This document shows positions 10,501 to 18,422 of a DNA stretch of 64,000 nucleotides, one piece after another. Source of the stretch: Verrucomicrobiota bacterium (lineage in GTDB: Bacteria; Verrucomicrobiota; Verrucomicrobiia; Limisphaerales; UBA11320); the NCBI GenBank assembly GCA_016199985.1, contig JACQFQ010000005.1, positions 124,001 to 188,000 on the forward strand. The letters are read 5' to 3'. Position 1 is the stretch's first letter. The number at the start of each line of letters is the position of its first letter. The translations under genes and the position numbers were made by a program. The notes beneath the pieces were generated by a model that saw nothing but the letters and a program-made list of their open reading frames with translations, had not been told where the DNA came from and ran no database searches.

Positions 10501-10987
10501 CCTCGGGTTTCGATAGCCGCAAATACGCTGAGCCACTGACAAAATAGGCCGCCGCCGCGTTGGGCTCGAGCTGAAGGGCAACATCCGCTTCGCGGATCGC
10601 CTGCTCCGCTTCGCCGGCCAGGAGGTGGGCGCTCGCAAGGTTCAAGCGCAGGTCGGGGTCGTTCGGGGCAATGCTCAGGGCTTTCGTGTAAGCGACGATG
10701 GCGTTGCTCGAATCGCCCTGGCCGATGAAGTTCCTTCCCGCGTTCATCAAGCTGAGGTACTGGTCCGAGGGGCCCGCAGACGAGGGCCCGCTGGATGAAT
10801 CAGGTCCGCCGCGTCCGCATCCGGAAAGCAGGCACATCAGCGCCAGGCAGCGCGCGAGCCCGGCGAATCGACCTCGCCGAGTAGCCTCGCCCCCAGGCGG
10901 GATCGAACAGCCTTCGCCCCCATCAGATCCCAACTGAGAGGCATCGGAAGAAACGCGAGACGCCGCGTTGGCTGGACCCGTGAGCAT
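7559..10987 (-). CDS. TPR lipoprotein with FG-GAP propeller and UnbV-like domain
   Basis: 1142 residues in the longest form. A lipobox (LMCLLSGC, Cys about residue 57) follows a basic stretch, predicting a lipoprotein. The true start may lie closer to the lipobox, for example at the TTG at codon 19, because the N-terminal 36 residues look non-coding. Residues about 80-235 are TPR repeats (SNAIVAYTKALSIAPNDPDLRLNL, EAAVKAFENVKKIDPG, EAIAAFQEGIRMDPNH; each quoted piece is a TPR helix pair). Then come FG-GAP-type motifs (VGDLQNDRFEDVIV, EDWNRDGNMDVIVS, VDYDNDGWLDLWAV, ADFDGDCDSDVVLA) and a region resembling ASPIC/UnbV (GIGCKVEIATGG, LLVHWFNW). A further 350 residues of beta-rich sequence starts at CPYLYVWDGGRFRFVTD. 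It is convergent with the FG-GAP/UnbV gene and overlaps it by four bases. TPRs suggest protein assembly; the target is unknown. Confidence 0.82.
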   Translation of the reverse strand: MLTGPANAASRVSSDASQLGSDGGEGCSIPPGGEATRRGRFAGLARCLALMCLLSGCGRGGPDSSSGPSSAGPSDQYLSLMNAGRNFIGQGDSSNAIVAYTKALSIAPNDPDLRLNLASAHLLAGEAEQAIREADVALQLEPNAAAAYFVSGSAYLRLSKPEAAVKAFENVKKIDPGEAATFFQLGMARMGLEQWTEAIAAFQEGIRMDPNHLHSLAHYQLAQSLLRAGRSDEAQKLLQLHAANSEGGGPAASAATFEKSKYIQPRVPFRLEQPRRDGIRIRFVDATSEILREGATRYAGPIGVVQAHPGAVNHLFVSEPGRGFRLLRNVSGKLEPDAQLLPLIPGAHYSRLLVGDLQNDRFEDVIVLGDKGSHLFQFGTNGLATDASSLGELGALRAVDGMLMDLDFTGKLDLVAVDASTAEVRVYRQYGPLHFTNITSASGIPASLRDAAHIQMEDWNRDGNMDVIVSRMTGPPMLLEKRRGGRLAPREITNGAPGVVFCAADFDNDLRPDFAVAGEEKITVCFNGGERREIPCPGARGIRQLVAVDYDNDGWLDLWAVGEQVRVWRNQGLGGFQEQTAQLGLDPWTVGAVSEVHFADFDGDCDSDVVLALANGGLRYLRNEGGNANSQIKLQLFGNRSNASGIGCKVEIATGGLRLLRTVHQLPVEVGVGNHQNVDSLLVHWFNWAQGAANVRVDCWQPFFAGELTIQEGSCPYLYVWDGGRFRFVTDILGAAPLGLPVSEVRYIEADPEELLWIGNDRTCRARDGKYQVQITEELREVLYLDEAKLVVVDHEPGVEVHSTSKLAPGKPFPGTELVALRNEHPLLRAETLDGRDVTEALRAVDGSRVSPGRPRIPQLRGLAEPHGVSLDFGAIDASKPLFLVMNGWIRFGGGMANIAASHDPSLPFPFPTLEAEVAPGEWTAVPVVVGAPAGKTKTILVDLGGHLPPGTRRLRLREAFEIHWDRIALMERAPDAHTTITSIAPNEADLHFRGFSSLQALPSDSPLTPDYDIVSSNPPWALTPGGWCTRYGDVSELLARRDEGLALINGGDELSLKFDASALPPRVAGSVREFFLRVDGWDKDSDFHVAAGAQVEPLPFHGLQDQRYGQEKRPPFPSDALHMKYNTRWVEGTVLRRAATR

Positions 10988-11295
10988 GGGCTCCGACGAT
11001 AGGCGGCAAGCCTTCGATTGACAAGAGACCGTGATTCAGTCCGATGAGACCACCCTGCCCGAACAGATTCAGGGAACCGGGGGCGAGGTGACCTTCGACA
11101 ACACGGGTCGAGGAGAGGCCAAGACGCGGCTTCATCGCATCGTGGAGCGTTCGCCCGGAACCCTCAGGCTCGAACGCATAACCCCATCTCTCTTGCTCGG
11201 GCTATCCCATGATCACTGGGTGAGCTGACACGCGGACGGACCCGCGCGCCCAAGGGAATTCTGCCTGGAAACCACGATCCGTCGGACTCACATCG
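10988..11295. other. Intergenic region, no recognisable gene
   Basis: This 308-base gap separates the flotillin-like gene (stop at 11296) from the start of the TPR lipoprotein, both on the minus strand. Short ORFs here (11031-11228 plus; 10923-11135 minus) have no protein-like features. A small inverted repeat (CGCGG/CCGCG) lies near 11232-11246 but lacks a T-tract. It presumably holds the lipoprotein promoter, which I cannot place. Confidence 0.5.
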
Positions 11296-13125
11296 TCAGC
11301 TCTTGGGATCCTTCGGCGGCCGGTCGGCGTCGAGGCGGGATTTGAACATGCTCGCGGCCAGCATCTCAATGATCGTCGATCCGCTCCCGCCGCCTCCCGA
11401 GCCGCCAGCCATGATGTCAGGCACCAGCTTGTGTCCGCTGCCGGCAAGCGCCCGGGCGATCTCAACGCTCACGTAGTTCTCCTGGTTGGTGGCCGCCACC
11501 TTCTGCTTGATCACGGTGGCCTCGGCCAAGCCGACGAGCTGGGTTTTCTCCGCCTCCGCCGAGCCGACCGTTCGGAGGACCCTTGCGTCGGCCTCCGCGA
11601 TCGCGGTCCTCGCCTTTGCCTCGCCCTCGGCCTTCTTGACGTTCGCCTGCGCCGCGAACTCCGCGATGGCGACGCTCCGCTCGGAGTCGACAACCTTTGC
11701 CTGCGTGTCCGCCAGCGCCTTCGCTTGTTGAAGCTCCTTGCGCACAACTTCTGCCAGTCGCTGAGTCTCGTAGGTGACCCGCTCCTGCTCGGCGATCTTC
11801 CGGTCAGTAAGGGTCTTCATCAGGTCGTCCGGCGGCGTGATGTCGCCGATCAGCGTGTCCACCGCGCCCACGTTGTAATCGCTCAGGGCCGCCGCGATCT
11901 TCTCCTTCGCGTCGGATTGACGGGCGGCGCGGTTCTTCAGGAACTCGATCACATCGGAGCCCTGCGCGGCGTTGCGAAAATAGTTGCCGATCGTCGGCTC
12001 GAGCACCTGGGTGACGAGATTCACCATGCTTCCGAAACGAGCGATGACCTTGGGCGCGTCGTTGCGCGGGATGTGGATGATCTGCGAGACGTCGAGGTTG
12101 AACTTGAACCCGTCGGAGGAGCGCACGGTGATCGTCGAAAGCTTTTCATCCAGCTTGTGGGCTTCCGATTTCCCGGTGGCCCAGTTCAGGACCACGTTCG
12201 CCGTCGGCACATTCTCGACCCGATGGGTGCGCGGATTGATGGCGTAGCGACCCGGATCGAGAGGCTCGGCCCAGACGCCCTTCTTTCCCTTTTCCACGAG
12301 ATTGCCGTGCTTGAACGCCTCCCCGGTGACGTCCCTGCCCGTCTCTCCCACGTAGGCAATGACGACGCCGGCGTGCGCGATGGGCACCTCCGTCATGTCG
12401 ACAGTCTCCACCGTGGCGAACCGAGGATTGATGAAGTACCGGCCCGCGAGCAGCACCTGCTCCTGCAGTCCCTTGTAACCGCCCGCGGTGATGAACGACT
12501 CGCCGTCCTGAAAGGAGTTGTGGCCTCCGACATTGATGCCCGCGATCTCGCCGGTGGGCAGGCTCTGGCCGTCCTTCGTCGTGATGACGCCGACGCGATT
12601 GTCGTCAATCTCCAGCGCGGCGACTTCCGTCACGGTGAAAAGCGACGTATTGATGCGGTAGGCGCCTGGAGGGATCACGGTGATCTGCGGGCCGCGTTGC
12701 CCGCCGTTTTGGAGGAACTCGCGAGCGTTCTGGTAGGAGTCGCACTCCACCTGCTTGGCCAGGACGCGTCCCCCGGAAAGCGGCACTCCGTCGCGCGCCT
12801 CCACGATTCCGATCATGCCTTCCTGCACCGTGAAGAACGGCACAAGACTCACCGTGTACTGCCAGGGCCACAGCCAGAAATGGAGGCCGGGAGCAAGGGT
12901 GTCGGCCTGTATGCCGGCTTCGCCCTCGAGAGCGATGATCTTGCCGTCGGGCAAATTGGCGCTGCGTCCGCCAAGCCCGAACTTCTTGGTCACTATCCCC
13001 ACCGCGTTGTTGGGCACAATGACCATGCCGAGGATCCGAATGAAGAACCTATAACCAACAACGACAGTCAGAATCGCTGCCGCCAGAACGAGCCACGGAA
13101 AGAGCCATTGAATATTTGGATTCAT
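11296..13125 (-). CDS. Flotillin-like SPFH/band 7 membrane protein
   Basis: The track ORF begins at 13224. The ATG at 13125 (MNPNIQWLFPWLVLAAAILTVVVGY) gives a clean N-terminal transmembrane anchor at about residues 6-28 and is preferred (609 residues). The middle is an SPFH/band 7 domain with several related stretches (NNAVGIVTKKFG, IDDNRVGVITTKDG, PIAHAGVVIAYVGETG). These are followed by the STITVRSSDGFKFNLDVSQIIHI region. From about residue 420 there is a long Ala/Glu-rich coiled coil (AEGEAKARTAIAEADARV, VGSAEAEKTQLVGLAEA) typical of flotillins, then a Gly/Ser linker and a short hydrophobic C-terminus. Flotillins oligomerise at membranes and organise microdomains. No NfeD-type partner gene is adjacent, which is unusual for bacterial flotillin loci. 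It stands alone with about 225 bases upstream. Confidence 0.87.
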   Translation of the reverse strand: MNPNIQWLFPWLVLAAAILTVVVGYRFFIRILGMVIVPNNAVGIVTKKFGLGGRSANLPDGKIIALEGEAGIQADTLAPGLHFWLWPWQYTVSLVPFFTVQEGMIGIVEARDGVPLSGGRVLAKQVECDSYQNAREFLQNGGQRGPQITVIPPGAYRINTSLFTVTEVAALEIDDNRVGVITTKDGQSLPTGEIAGINVGGHNSFQDGESFITAGGYKGLQEQVLLAGRYFINPRFATVETVDMTEVPIAHAGVVIAYVGETGRDVTGEAFKHGNLVEKGKKGVWAEPLDPGRYAINPRTHRVENVPTANVVLNWATGKSEAHKLDEKLSTITVRSSDGFKFNLDVSQIIHIPRNDAPKVIARFGSMVNLVTQVLEPTIGNYFRNAAQGSDVIEFLKNRAARQSDAKEKIAAALSDYNVGAVDTLIGDITPPDDLMKTLTDRKIAEQERVTYETQRLAEVVRKELQQAKALADTQAKVVDSERSVAIAEFAAQANVKKAEGEAKARTAIAEADARVLRTVGSAEAEKTQLVGLAEATVIKQKVAATNQENYVSVEIARALAGSGHKLVPDIMAGGSGGGGSGSTIIEMLAASMFKSRLDADRPPKDPKS

Positions 13126-13350
13126 ATGATGAGCTGCGACGGGTGTGAACGACCAGGCGCGACCTTCCAATGAAGGGCCGCGATATGCAATAAGATTGCC
13201 ACGACACAGGACGCCCCACTCCACAGGCGCGCATCCGCCTTGCGTCGCGCACGCCTTCCCTCAAATGTTAAATCACAAGATGCGACCCTGCGGGTCTGCT
13301 GGGCGCGAGTGGGCGGTCGGAGCGGTCGAGTGGTCGTCGTGGGGGGTCGT

Positions 13351-14361
13351 CTAGTATAAGAGCAGGTTCAACAGCTCGGTTCCGGCGGGCGCGAGCTCCC
13401 ATCGTCCCGCGGTTTGACGCAGCAGCTTTCTGCAGGAGCGCTGCTTCTGCTCAGCCTCGTTGACGTACAGGACCTGGCTCGACGCGAGGCTCTTCATTTC
13501 CGATGCGGCTCGCGGCGTGCACTCAAACGGGAGGCCCATGAAGTTCAACGCCAGCTCGTATCCCGCCGCGCCCTCCTTCTGCGCTCGAGGGTTCGGCCGA
13601 ATGAGGCCCGGATTGGCGCGGAGCCACGGAAAGTCCGTCGCCTTCACGAACACGCGGCACAGCTCGGCCTGGCCTCTCACCCACCGCGCCGGGCTGAACT
13701 TGCCGCCGGCGCGGCGTTGTTCCAAAAAGAGGTTCCAGGGATCCAGCCCCAGAAGATTGCGCCCATTCCAGTTGCCATGGTCGTTTCTCTCCCCTTCGCG
13801 GTTTCTGGAATGCCAATCGGCGTACCGAGGGTTGACCTGGAAATCGAACTCGAGATGAAGGTGGGCGCGATCCTTGCCGATCGACGCGCGCGTGTTTGTC
13901 GTGCGGCCCATCGTGGCGATCACCTCGCCCGCGTGAACCTCCGATCCCGCCCTCAGGCCCGGTTGGATGGCGGCGAGATGCGCGTAAAGCGAGCACAGCG
14001 TCAGCCCGTCCACGGCATGGCGGATCACAATATAGTTCCCGTAGTTCGAGAGCCCGCTGTGGGTGTTCACGTAAACCACCGTCCCGTTCGCCACCGCCAT
14101 CACCGGATCGATCGGCTCTCCCCGTCGGTCGGTCTTCTGATGCAGAATGTCCACGCCCTCGTGCAGCTGGCGTCCCTCGGTCCTCACGCATCCGAACGTC
14201 CCCGCGACCCAGGTCTTGCCCACCGTCGGCGCGAAGAACCGCGCCTCCCCGCCGGCCTCGAAGATCGCGCGATTCGCCGTGGGCAGCTGGAAGAGGGGCT
14301 CCGCGGATCGAGCCGTCAGGCAGGCCGCGGCGACGAGGAGCGTCAGGGAGGGACGGAGCAT
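13351..14361 (-). CDS. Secreted M23-family (LytM-type) metallopeptidase
   Basis: 336 residues with a signal peptide (MLRPSLTLLVAAACLTARSA). The M23 zinc site is visible: HEGVD gives His67 and Asp71, and DRAHLHLEF gives His167 and His169, matching the HxxxD...HxH pattern of active LytM/lysostaphin-type endopeptidases. The intervening VMAVANGTVVYVN and GNYIVIRH strands are also typical. The segment after the active-site domain (about residues 175-336) is longer than the minimal domain and not recognised. The likely role is cutting peptide cross-links in periplasmic peptidoglycan. It begins 11 bases after the stop of the upstream SecD-head-like gene on the same strand, so the two are probably co-transcribed. 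That pairing suggests a shared envelope function, which is inference. Confidence 0.87.
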   Translation of the reverse strand: MLRPSLTLLVAAACLTARSAEPLFQLPTANRAIFEAGGEARFFAPTVGKTWVAGTFGCVRTEGRQLHEGVDILHQKTDRRGEPIDPVMAVANGTVVYVNTHSGLSNYGNYIVIRHAVDGLTLCSLYAHLAAIQPGLRAGSEVHAGEVIATMGRTTNTRASIGKDRAHLHLEFDFQVNPRYADWHSRNREGERNDHGNWNGRNLLGLDPWNLFLEQRRAGGKFSPARWVRGQAELCRVFVKATDFPWLRANPGLIRPNPRAQKEGAAGYELALNFMGLPFECTPRAASEMKSLASSQVLYVNEAEQKQRSCRKLLRQTAGRWELAPAGTELLNLLLY

Positions 14362-14372
14362 GCGCGTCGCCG

Positions 14373-14978
14373 TCAGAATTTGTCCGCCTTCTTCTTGATC
14401 TCCGCGATCGTCAGCAGGCCGTCCACAATGCGCTCCATCTCCGCCGGCGTGGCGTCTGGGGTAAATCGAAGCACCCCGTCGGAAATGAGCCGCGTGATGA
14501 CGGGCGCCGCGAGCCAGCGATGCTCCTTGTCGAAGTCGCTGTAGATCACCAATCGCCTCCCCCGATTCGCGGCGGTGGAGTTCTCGAGCAGGGTTCTCCC
14601 CATGGAATTGAACTGCAGCTCGATCTCAGGCCCGCCGATCGTCGAGACCACCTTCGCGTCCGCAAGATAAGCCTCGGTCACGACGGGCTCCCGGTCGACG
14701 CTCACGCTGATGGGACTCGACCGCAGAACCTGCACCGTGACGATGCGATCGGTGCCGTCCCGGGTCGCCTCCAGATGAACGCGCACCGTGCTCACCACCT
14801 TCTTTCGGCTTTTCTTCTTCTTCGCGGCCGCCTTGTCATCAGGCTTGTCGGCGGGCTTGTCGGACGCCACGGCGGCGGCGGGCTTGCCCGTTTCTTCGAG
14901 AGCGATGGCGGTGTCCGCGACCGACGCCAACAAAACGCACAGGAAATAGGTGTTGAACGCGTGAAATCGAATCTTCAT
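14373..14978 (-). CDS. Exported protein with a SecD P1-head-like domain
   Basis: The ORF track uses a TTG at 14996. The ATG at 14978 has a GGGCGGA Shine-Dalgarno a few bases upstream and starts MKIRFHAFNTYFLCVLLASVADTAIA, a signal peptide, so I prefer it (201 residues). A Lys/Ala/Asp-rich linker (about residues 30-62) follows. The C-terminal half (IELQFNSMGRTLLENSTAAN, GRRLVIYSDF, LAAPVITRLISDGVLRF, TPAEMERIVDGL) resembles the SecD/SecDF periplasmic P1 head subdomain, in which analogous 'GRRLAIVLDG...SAPVI..PI..G' motifs occur. It has none of the SecD transmembrane segments. So it is a stand-alone secreted head-like domain of unknown function, sitting 11 bases ahead of the M23 peptidase. Confidence 0.72.
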   Translation of the reverse strand: MKIRFHAFNTYFLCVLLASVADTAIALEETGKPAAAVASDKPADKPDDKAAAKKKKSRKKVVSTVRVHLEATRDGTDRIVTVQVLRSSPISVSVDREPVVTEAYLADAKVVSTIGGPEIELQFNSMGRTLLENSTAANRGRRLVIYSDFDKEHRWLAAPVITRLISDGVLRFTPDATPAEMERIVDGLLTIAEIKKKADKF

Positions 14979-15026
14979 ATTCCGCCCGCTAAGCAATCGA
15001 ACCGCATCGGCAAAGTAAAGAGAGTT

Positions 15027-15119
15027 ATGGGCAAACAGAGCAACAAGGTCGAAAAACGTCGTCGCCGTGAGAGTTATCTGAAGCGCAGAAAAGAAAAGGC
15101 CAAGCCGAAGAAGGCTTGA
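15027..15119 (+). CDS. 30-residue highly basic small protein
   Basis: An ATG at 15027 opens MGKQSNKVEKRRRRESYLKR and continues with a Lys/Arg-rich end, stopping at 15119 (30 residues, 18 of them Lys or Arg by my reading). The sequence GTAAAGAGAG just upstream serves as a plausible Shine-Dalgarno. In the track it appears only as the tail of a spurious ORF (13896-15119). The composition is unlike noise in this GC-rich DNA: AAA/AAG and CGT codons replace the GC-only third positions of the antisense shadows. Short basic proteins of this kind usually bind rRNA or nucleic acid, but I cannot name a family with certainty. It is divergent from the SecD-head/M23 operon, with about 48 bases between starts. 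Confidence 0.7.
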   Translation: MGKQSNKVEKRRRRESYLKRRKEKAKPKKA

Positions 15120-15355
15120 TCCTTGCCCGTCCCGCCAGCATCTGTCTCCCCTGCCCCGCGTCCGATCTTCATCGCGAAGACCGGCGCTTCATCGACCAGC
15201 CCGTCCGGGTTTAATCGCGTCGTGAGATTTCGCGGCGGTTCAATCCAACAGGGGATGTCCACGGCCGCGAGGGTGATCCAGAGTCGCTCGCGCGATGTCG
15301 TCGCGCCCGCGTCGGCCAAAGCCCAGCCCGCCAGGAAATGGGTGATGGGGCTCAT
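15074..15355 (-). pseudogene. Remnant of a YdjM-type membrane metal-dependent hydrolase gene
   Basis: The first ~33 codons (MSPITHFLAGWALADA...SRERLWITLAAVD) closely match the conserved start of the YdjM/DUF457 family of inner-membrane metal-dependent hydrolases. That family should continue 'PDxDG...' and run for well over 150 residues. Here the family sequence stops after LAAVDIP and is replaced by an unrelated ~58-residue tail (NLTTRLNPDGLVDEAPVFAM...). That tail runs into the 3' end of the oppositely oriented 30-residue basic gene. Its ATG begins one base after the stop of the PVC dehydrogenase gene, consistent with a former operon member. I interpret it as a 3'-deleted gene, possibly interrupted by a dispersed repeat. 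The 15120-15356 interval contains nothing else. Confidence 0.5.
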
Positions 15356-15356
15356 G

Positions 15357-18300
15357 TCAATGCCGAGGGGACAATTGAAGAAACGCCACGAGGTCCCGGA
15401 GATCCTGCGGCGTCATGCCCGCTTCCAGACCCTCCGGCATCAATGAGGTTCCCGTGAACTCCATGCGGACGATTTGCGAGCGCGGAAGAGACTGCTTCAC
15501 GCCCGGAGGCATCCGCAGGACAACCGTCTGGGCGTTCTCCGCGTCCAGAATCCCGACGAGGGCTTCCCCGTCCCTCGTCTCGCATCGCACGCTGACGAAG
15601 CTGGGATTCACCGCCATGTTTGGATCCAGAATGTTGGACACCAAGTCTTCCACGCTCCGATGCGATTGATCGGTCAGATTCGGCCCCACCGAAGCGCCCA
15701 GCGGACCGACCTGGTGGCATTGCGCGCAGATCTTCGAGAACACCGCGCGTCCGTTCTCCGGATTCCCCGACTCCGGAAGCCTGGCGAGCCAGTCGTCAAC
15801 AAGGGTCTTCCGGCCGCCATATTCCTCATCGCTGAAAAACCGCGACGCGCGCTTCTGATTCTCCGGCGTCGCGCGACGCAGCAATTGTCGCCGTTGCTCC
15901 AGATCCAGGCTCAGTTCACCCGGTGAAATGGCGGCGCGCTCCAGCGCGTCTAGCAAAGCGCCTTGCCAGGCCTTTCGATAGCACAGGGCCTGGATCAATT
16001 CCGGCCGCAGCCGCGGCGTCAGCGAACGCCATCGTGAGAGAAGACCGGCCGCGGCGTCGGGAGCGCCGTTCAGCTTGAAAACATTCCAGGCCGCCCTCTG
16101 GATCTCGAAGGGCTCCCGGACATCCAGCAATCCCAAAAGCGTCTCCAGCATCGTCGAACGCTCCGCCAGCGCGAGCAATCCGATATGCGCCGCTCTTGCA
16201 GGGACCTGTTGGCCCGGGTCCTTCGCGATCCTCAGCGCTGTCGCCAAAATCGTTTTGCGAGCCTCCCCCAGGTCGACGGCGAGCCTCGCTGAAAGCTCCA
16301 ACGCGCCCCGGATCACGTCCGGGTCCGCATCCTGAAGGAAAGGCAGCAAAACCCCGCGAAACCCTCCGGTGATCGCGCGCTCCTTCGCGTCCACGGGGTC
16401 CCTCTCGGCGAGGCCGTTCAGGACGGCGGCCCGAACCGATGACGGAAGGCTCGACGCGGCCAAAAGCTCCAACGTTCGCTTCGCGCGTTCGGAGTCCACC
16501 GATCCCCACTGCTTTGCCGCGACCATCGCGAGTTCCCTCATCCCCCCGGCCAGAACCGCGGGAGGGCGGGACGCGAGTTCCGCCGAGGCCAGCGATCGAT
16601 TCAACAAATCCATCGCGTCCGACCGCCACGCGGCGAGAACAGCGAGCCGGGACCATCGCCAGGAAAAATCCCGGACCCAAACACGCGCCAGAGCTTCTCG
16701 TGTTTCCGGCCCCCACGCCGCGAGCAGGCCCGCGGTGAGCGCCGCTTGAAGGCGAACCCTCGGATGCTCATGATCCATGGCCCGGACGATCAGCCGTCCT
16801 CCCTCGCCCGCGAAGGACGGAAACTCCTCGGCCAGCAGGAGACCGTTCTCAAGCAGACCGGGATGTCGCTCGCCGAGAATCGCGACGAGGTCGTCCTGGG
16901 AAAACCGATTGAGCCCGGCGAGAGTCCAATAGGCGTGAAGCCGGGCGAGCGGTTCGGGCGAGTGGCGCGCGAGATCGCGAAGGCGCCGCTCGACCCGGAC
17001 ATCGGCGCGCTCGACGATCAGCCTCTGCGCTTGCCGCCTCCACCAAGGACGCGGATCGCCTAGACGCTTCGTCAACTCGGACGTCGGGAGCTTCCCCAGA
17101 TCGACAGCGGGCGTTGGGAGGCCGCCTTTGGGCGTGATCCGATAGATGCGCCCGCGATCCTCCCCCGCGCGAAGGTTGAGCTTGTCCTTCACCTTCTGGG
17201 GAATGTAGTCCGGATGCTCGATCACATCGCGCTGCATATCGATGAGGTAGAGCGCGCCGTCGGGCCCAGGCTCCAATCCGACGGGCCGGCACGCCGGATC
17301 GCGGCTGGCGAAAAACTCGCGCGCTGTCTCCCCTGGAGAGCGCGACGCCTTGAAGACAGGGCCGTCCTCGCTGAGCACATCGCGGTGAACAAGATTGCCC
17401 ACCACGTCGCAGACCGTCACGCTGCCCGCGAGATCGCCGCGGTATCCGGGCCCCGAGATGAATCCCACGCCTCCGGCCGACGAGAAATATCCGGCTTGTT
17501 CCGGATGGTTCACGCGCGTGGCGGCCACCGACACCGGGAAAATCCGCGCCATGTCCCCATGGTCGGAGATGCTCGCGGTTCCCTCCACGGGAAAGAGCCC
17601 CGCCGCGGCGTCGAGGTAGCGCGCCGCGAGGACCTGCTGCTGGATGTGATTGATATTGTATGTCGAGAAGCGATGCCCCCAATCATCAAAGACCAGGCCA
17701 AAGCCGCCGCTCGTCGGAAACGTCCGACGCAGATCCCGGCCATCGAAAGTGAAACTAAAATCACTGTCGCGAAGGTCCAGGGGCGCGCCGGGCGATTTCG
17801 CCGATATCACGACGCCGCCGTTGCCTCCGTTCACGGCATGAACGCGATTGTCGAGTCCCCATCGGAGGCCGCTGAGATTGCTGTCCGTCACGCCGAGCTT
17901 GAAGCCCTTCAGCACCACTTCGCGGACATCCGCGCGTCCGTCGCCATCGAGATCCTGAAGAAAAAGGATCTCCGGCGGCGCGGCGACAAGCACTCCGCCG
18001 CGACACGCCAGAATGGAAGTCGGGAAGCTGAGGTTCTCGGCGAAGACCGTGCTGCGATCCACTCGGCCGTCATGGTCCGTGTCCTCGAGCAAACGGATCG
18101 CGCCTCCCGGCCTGTGGTCGGGTCCGATCCCAAGAGGGTAATCCCGCATCTCCACGACGTAGCAGCGTCCCCGCTCGTCGAAGGTCAGAGCGACGGGATC
18201 CACCACTTGAGGCTCCCGCGCGAAGAGGCTCATCGTCAGATCCGGGTGAAGCGCGTACGGGGGAGATGCTGGCGCCTCTCCCGAGATAACTCCGCCGCGC

Positions 18301-18380
18301 GTGAGGCTGGTGGACGCCGAGAGCAACCAGATCCATGAGAACGCTTGCGTTCTCCGCTGGGCAGAAAGATAGGAACTCAT
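15357..18380 (-). CDS. PVC-type membrane-bound dehydrogenase with HEAT repeats and CxxCH cytochrome c domain
   Basis: 1007 residues. After an N-terminal signal-like segment, residues about 45-400 form the beta-propeller 'putative membrane-bound dehydrogenase' domain of Planctomycetes/Verrucomicrobia (VVDPVALTFDERGRCYVVEM, LEDTDHDGRVDRSTVFAENL, EPGPDGALYLIDM). Residues about 440-800 are alpha-helical HEAT-like repeats. The C-terminus is a class I cytochrome c domain: CAQCH at about residues 885-889 binds heme covalently, and a Met in TSLMPEGLEAGMTPQDLRDL is the probable distal ligand. The usual SVGPNLTD and DPNMAVNPSF landmarks are present. The protein is presumably periplasmic and passes electrons from an unidentified, perhaps sugar-type, substrate. 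The zinc-ribbon membrane gene lies 42 bases upstream, suggesting one transcript. Confidence 0.9.
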   Translation of the reverse strand: MSSYLSAQRRTQAFSWIWLLSASTSLTRGGVISGEAPASPPYALHPDLTMSLFAREPQVVDPVALTFDERGRCYVVEMRDYPLGIGPDHRPGGAIRLLEDTDHDGRVDRSTVFAENLSFPTSILACRGGVLVAAPPEILFLQDLDGDGRADVREVVLKGFKLGVTDSNLSGLRWGLDNRVHAVNGGNGGVVISAKSPGAPLDLRDSDFSFTFDGRDLRRTFPTSGGFGLVFDDWGHRFSTYNINHIQQQVLAARYLDAAAGLFPVEGTASISDHGDMARIFPVSVAATRVNHPEQAGYFSSAGGVGFISGPGYRGDLAGSVTVCDVVGNLVHRDVLSEDGPVFKASRSPGETAREFFASRDPACRPVGLEPGPDGALYLIDMQRDVIEHPDYIPQKVKDKLNLRAGEDRGRIYRITPKGGLPTPAVDLGKLPTSELTKRLGDPRPWWRRQAQRLIVERADVRVERRLRDLARHSPEPLARLHAYWTLAGLNRFSQDDLVAILGERHPGLLENGLLLAEEFPSFAGEGGRLIVRAMDHEHPRVRLQAALTAGLLAAWGPETREALARVWVRDFSWRWSRLAVLAAWRSDAMDLLNRSLASAELASRPPAVLAGGMRELAMVAAKQWGSVDSERAKRTLELLAASSLPSSVRAAVLNGLAERDPVDAKERAITGGFRGVLLPFLQDADPDVIRGALELSARLAVDLGEARKTILATALRIAKDPGQQVPARAAHIGLLALAERSTMLETLLGLLDVREPFEIQRAAWNVFKLNGAPDAAAGLLSRWRSLTPRLRPELIQALCYRKAWQGALLDALERAAISPGELSLDLEQRRQLLRRATPENQKRASRFFSDEEYGGRKTLVDDWLARLPESGNPENGRAVFSKICAQCHQVGPLGASVGPNLTDQSHRSVEDLVSNILDPNMAVNPSFVSVRCETRDGEALVGILDAENAQTVVLRMPPGVKQSLPRSQIVRMEFTGTSLMPEGLEAGMTPQDLRDLVAFLQLSPRH

Positions 18381-18422
18381 GGCGAAAAGCAGCCGAATGG
18401 GCCTCAGAAGCTCTCGCCCGAA

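Noticed and set aside
13896-15119. 407-residue plus-strand ORF
   Set aside because: Only its last 30 codons are credible (annotated separately); the rest is antisense to the M23 and SecD-head-like genes.
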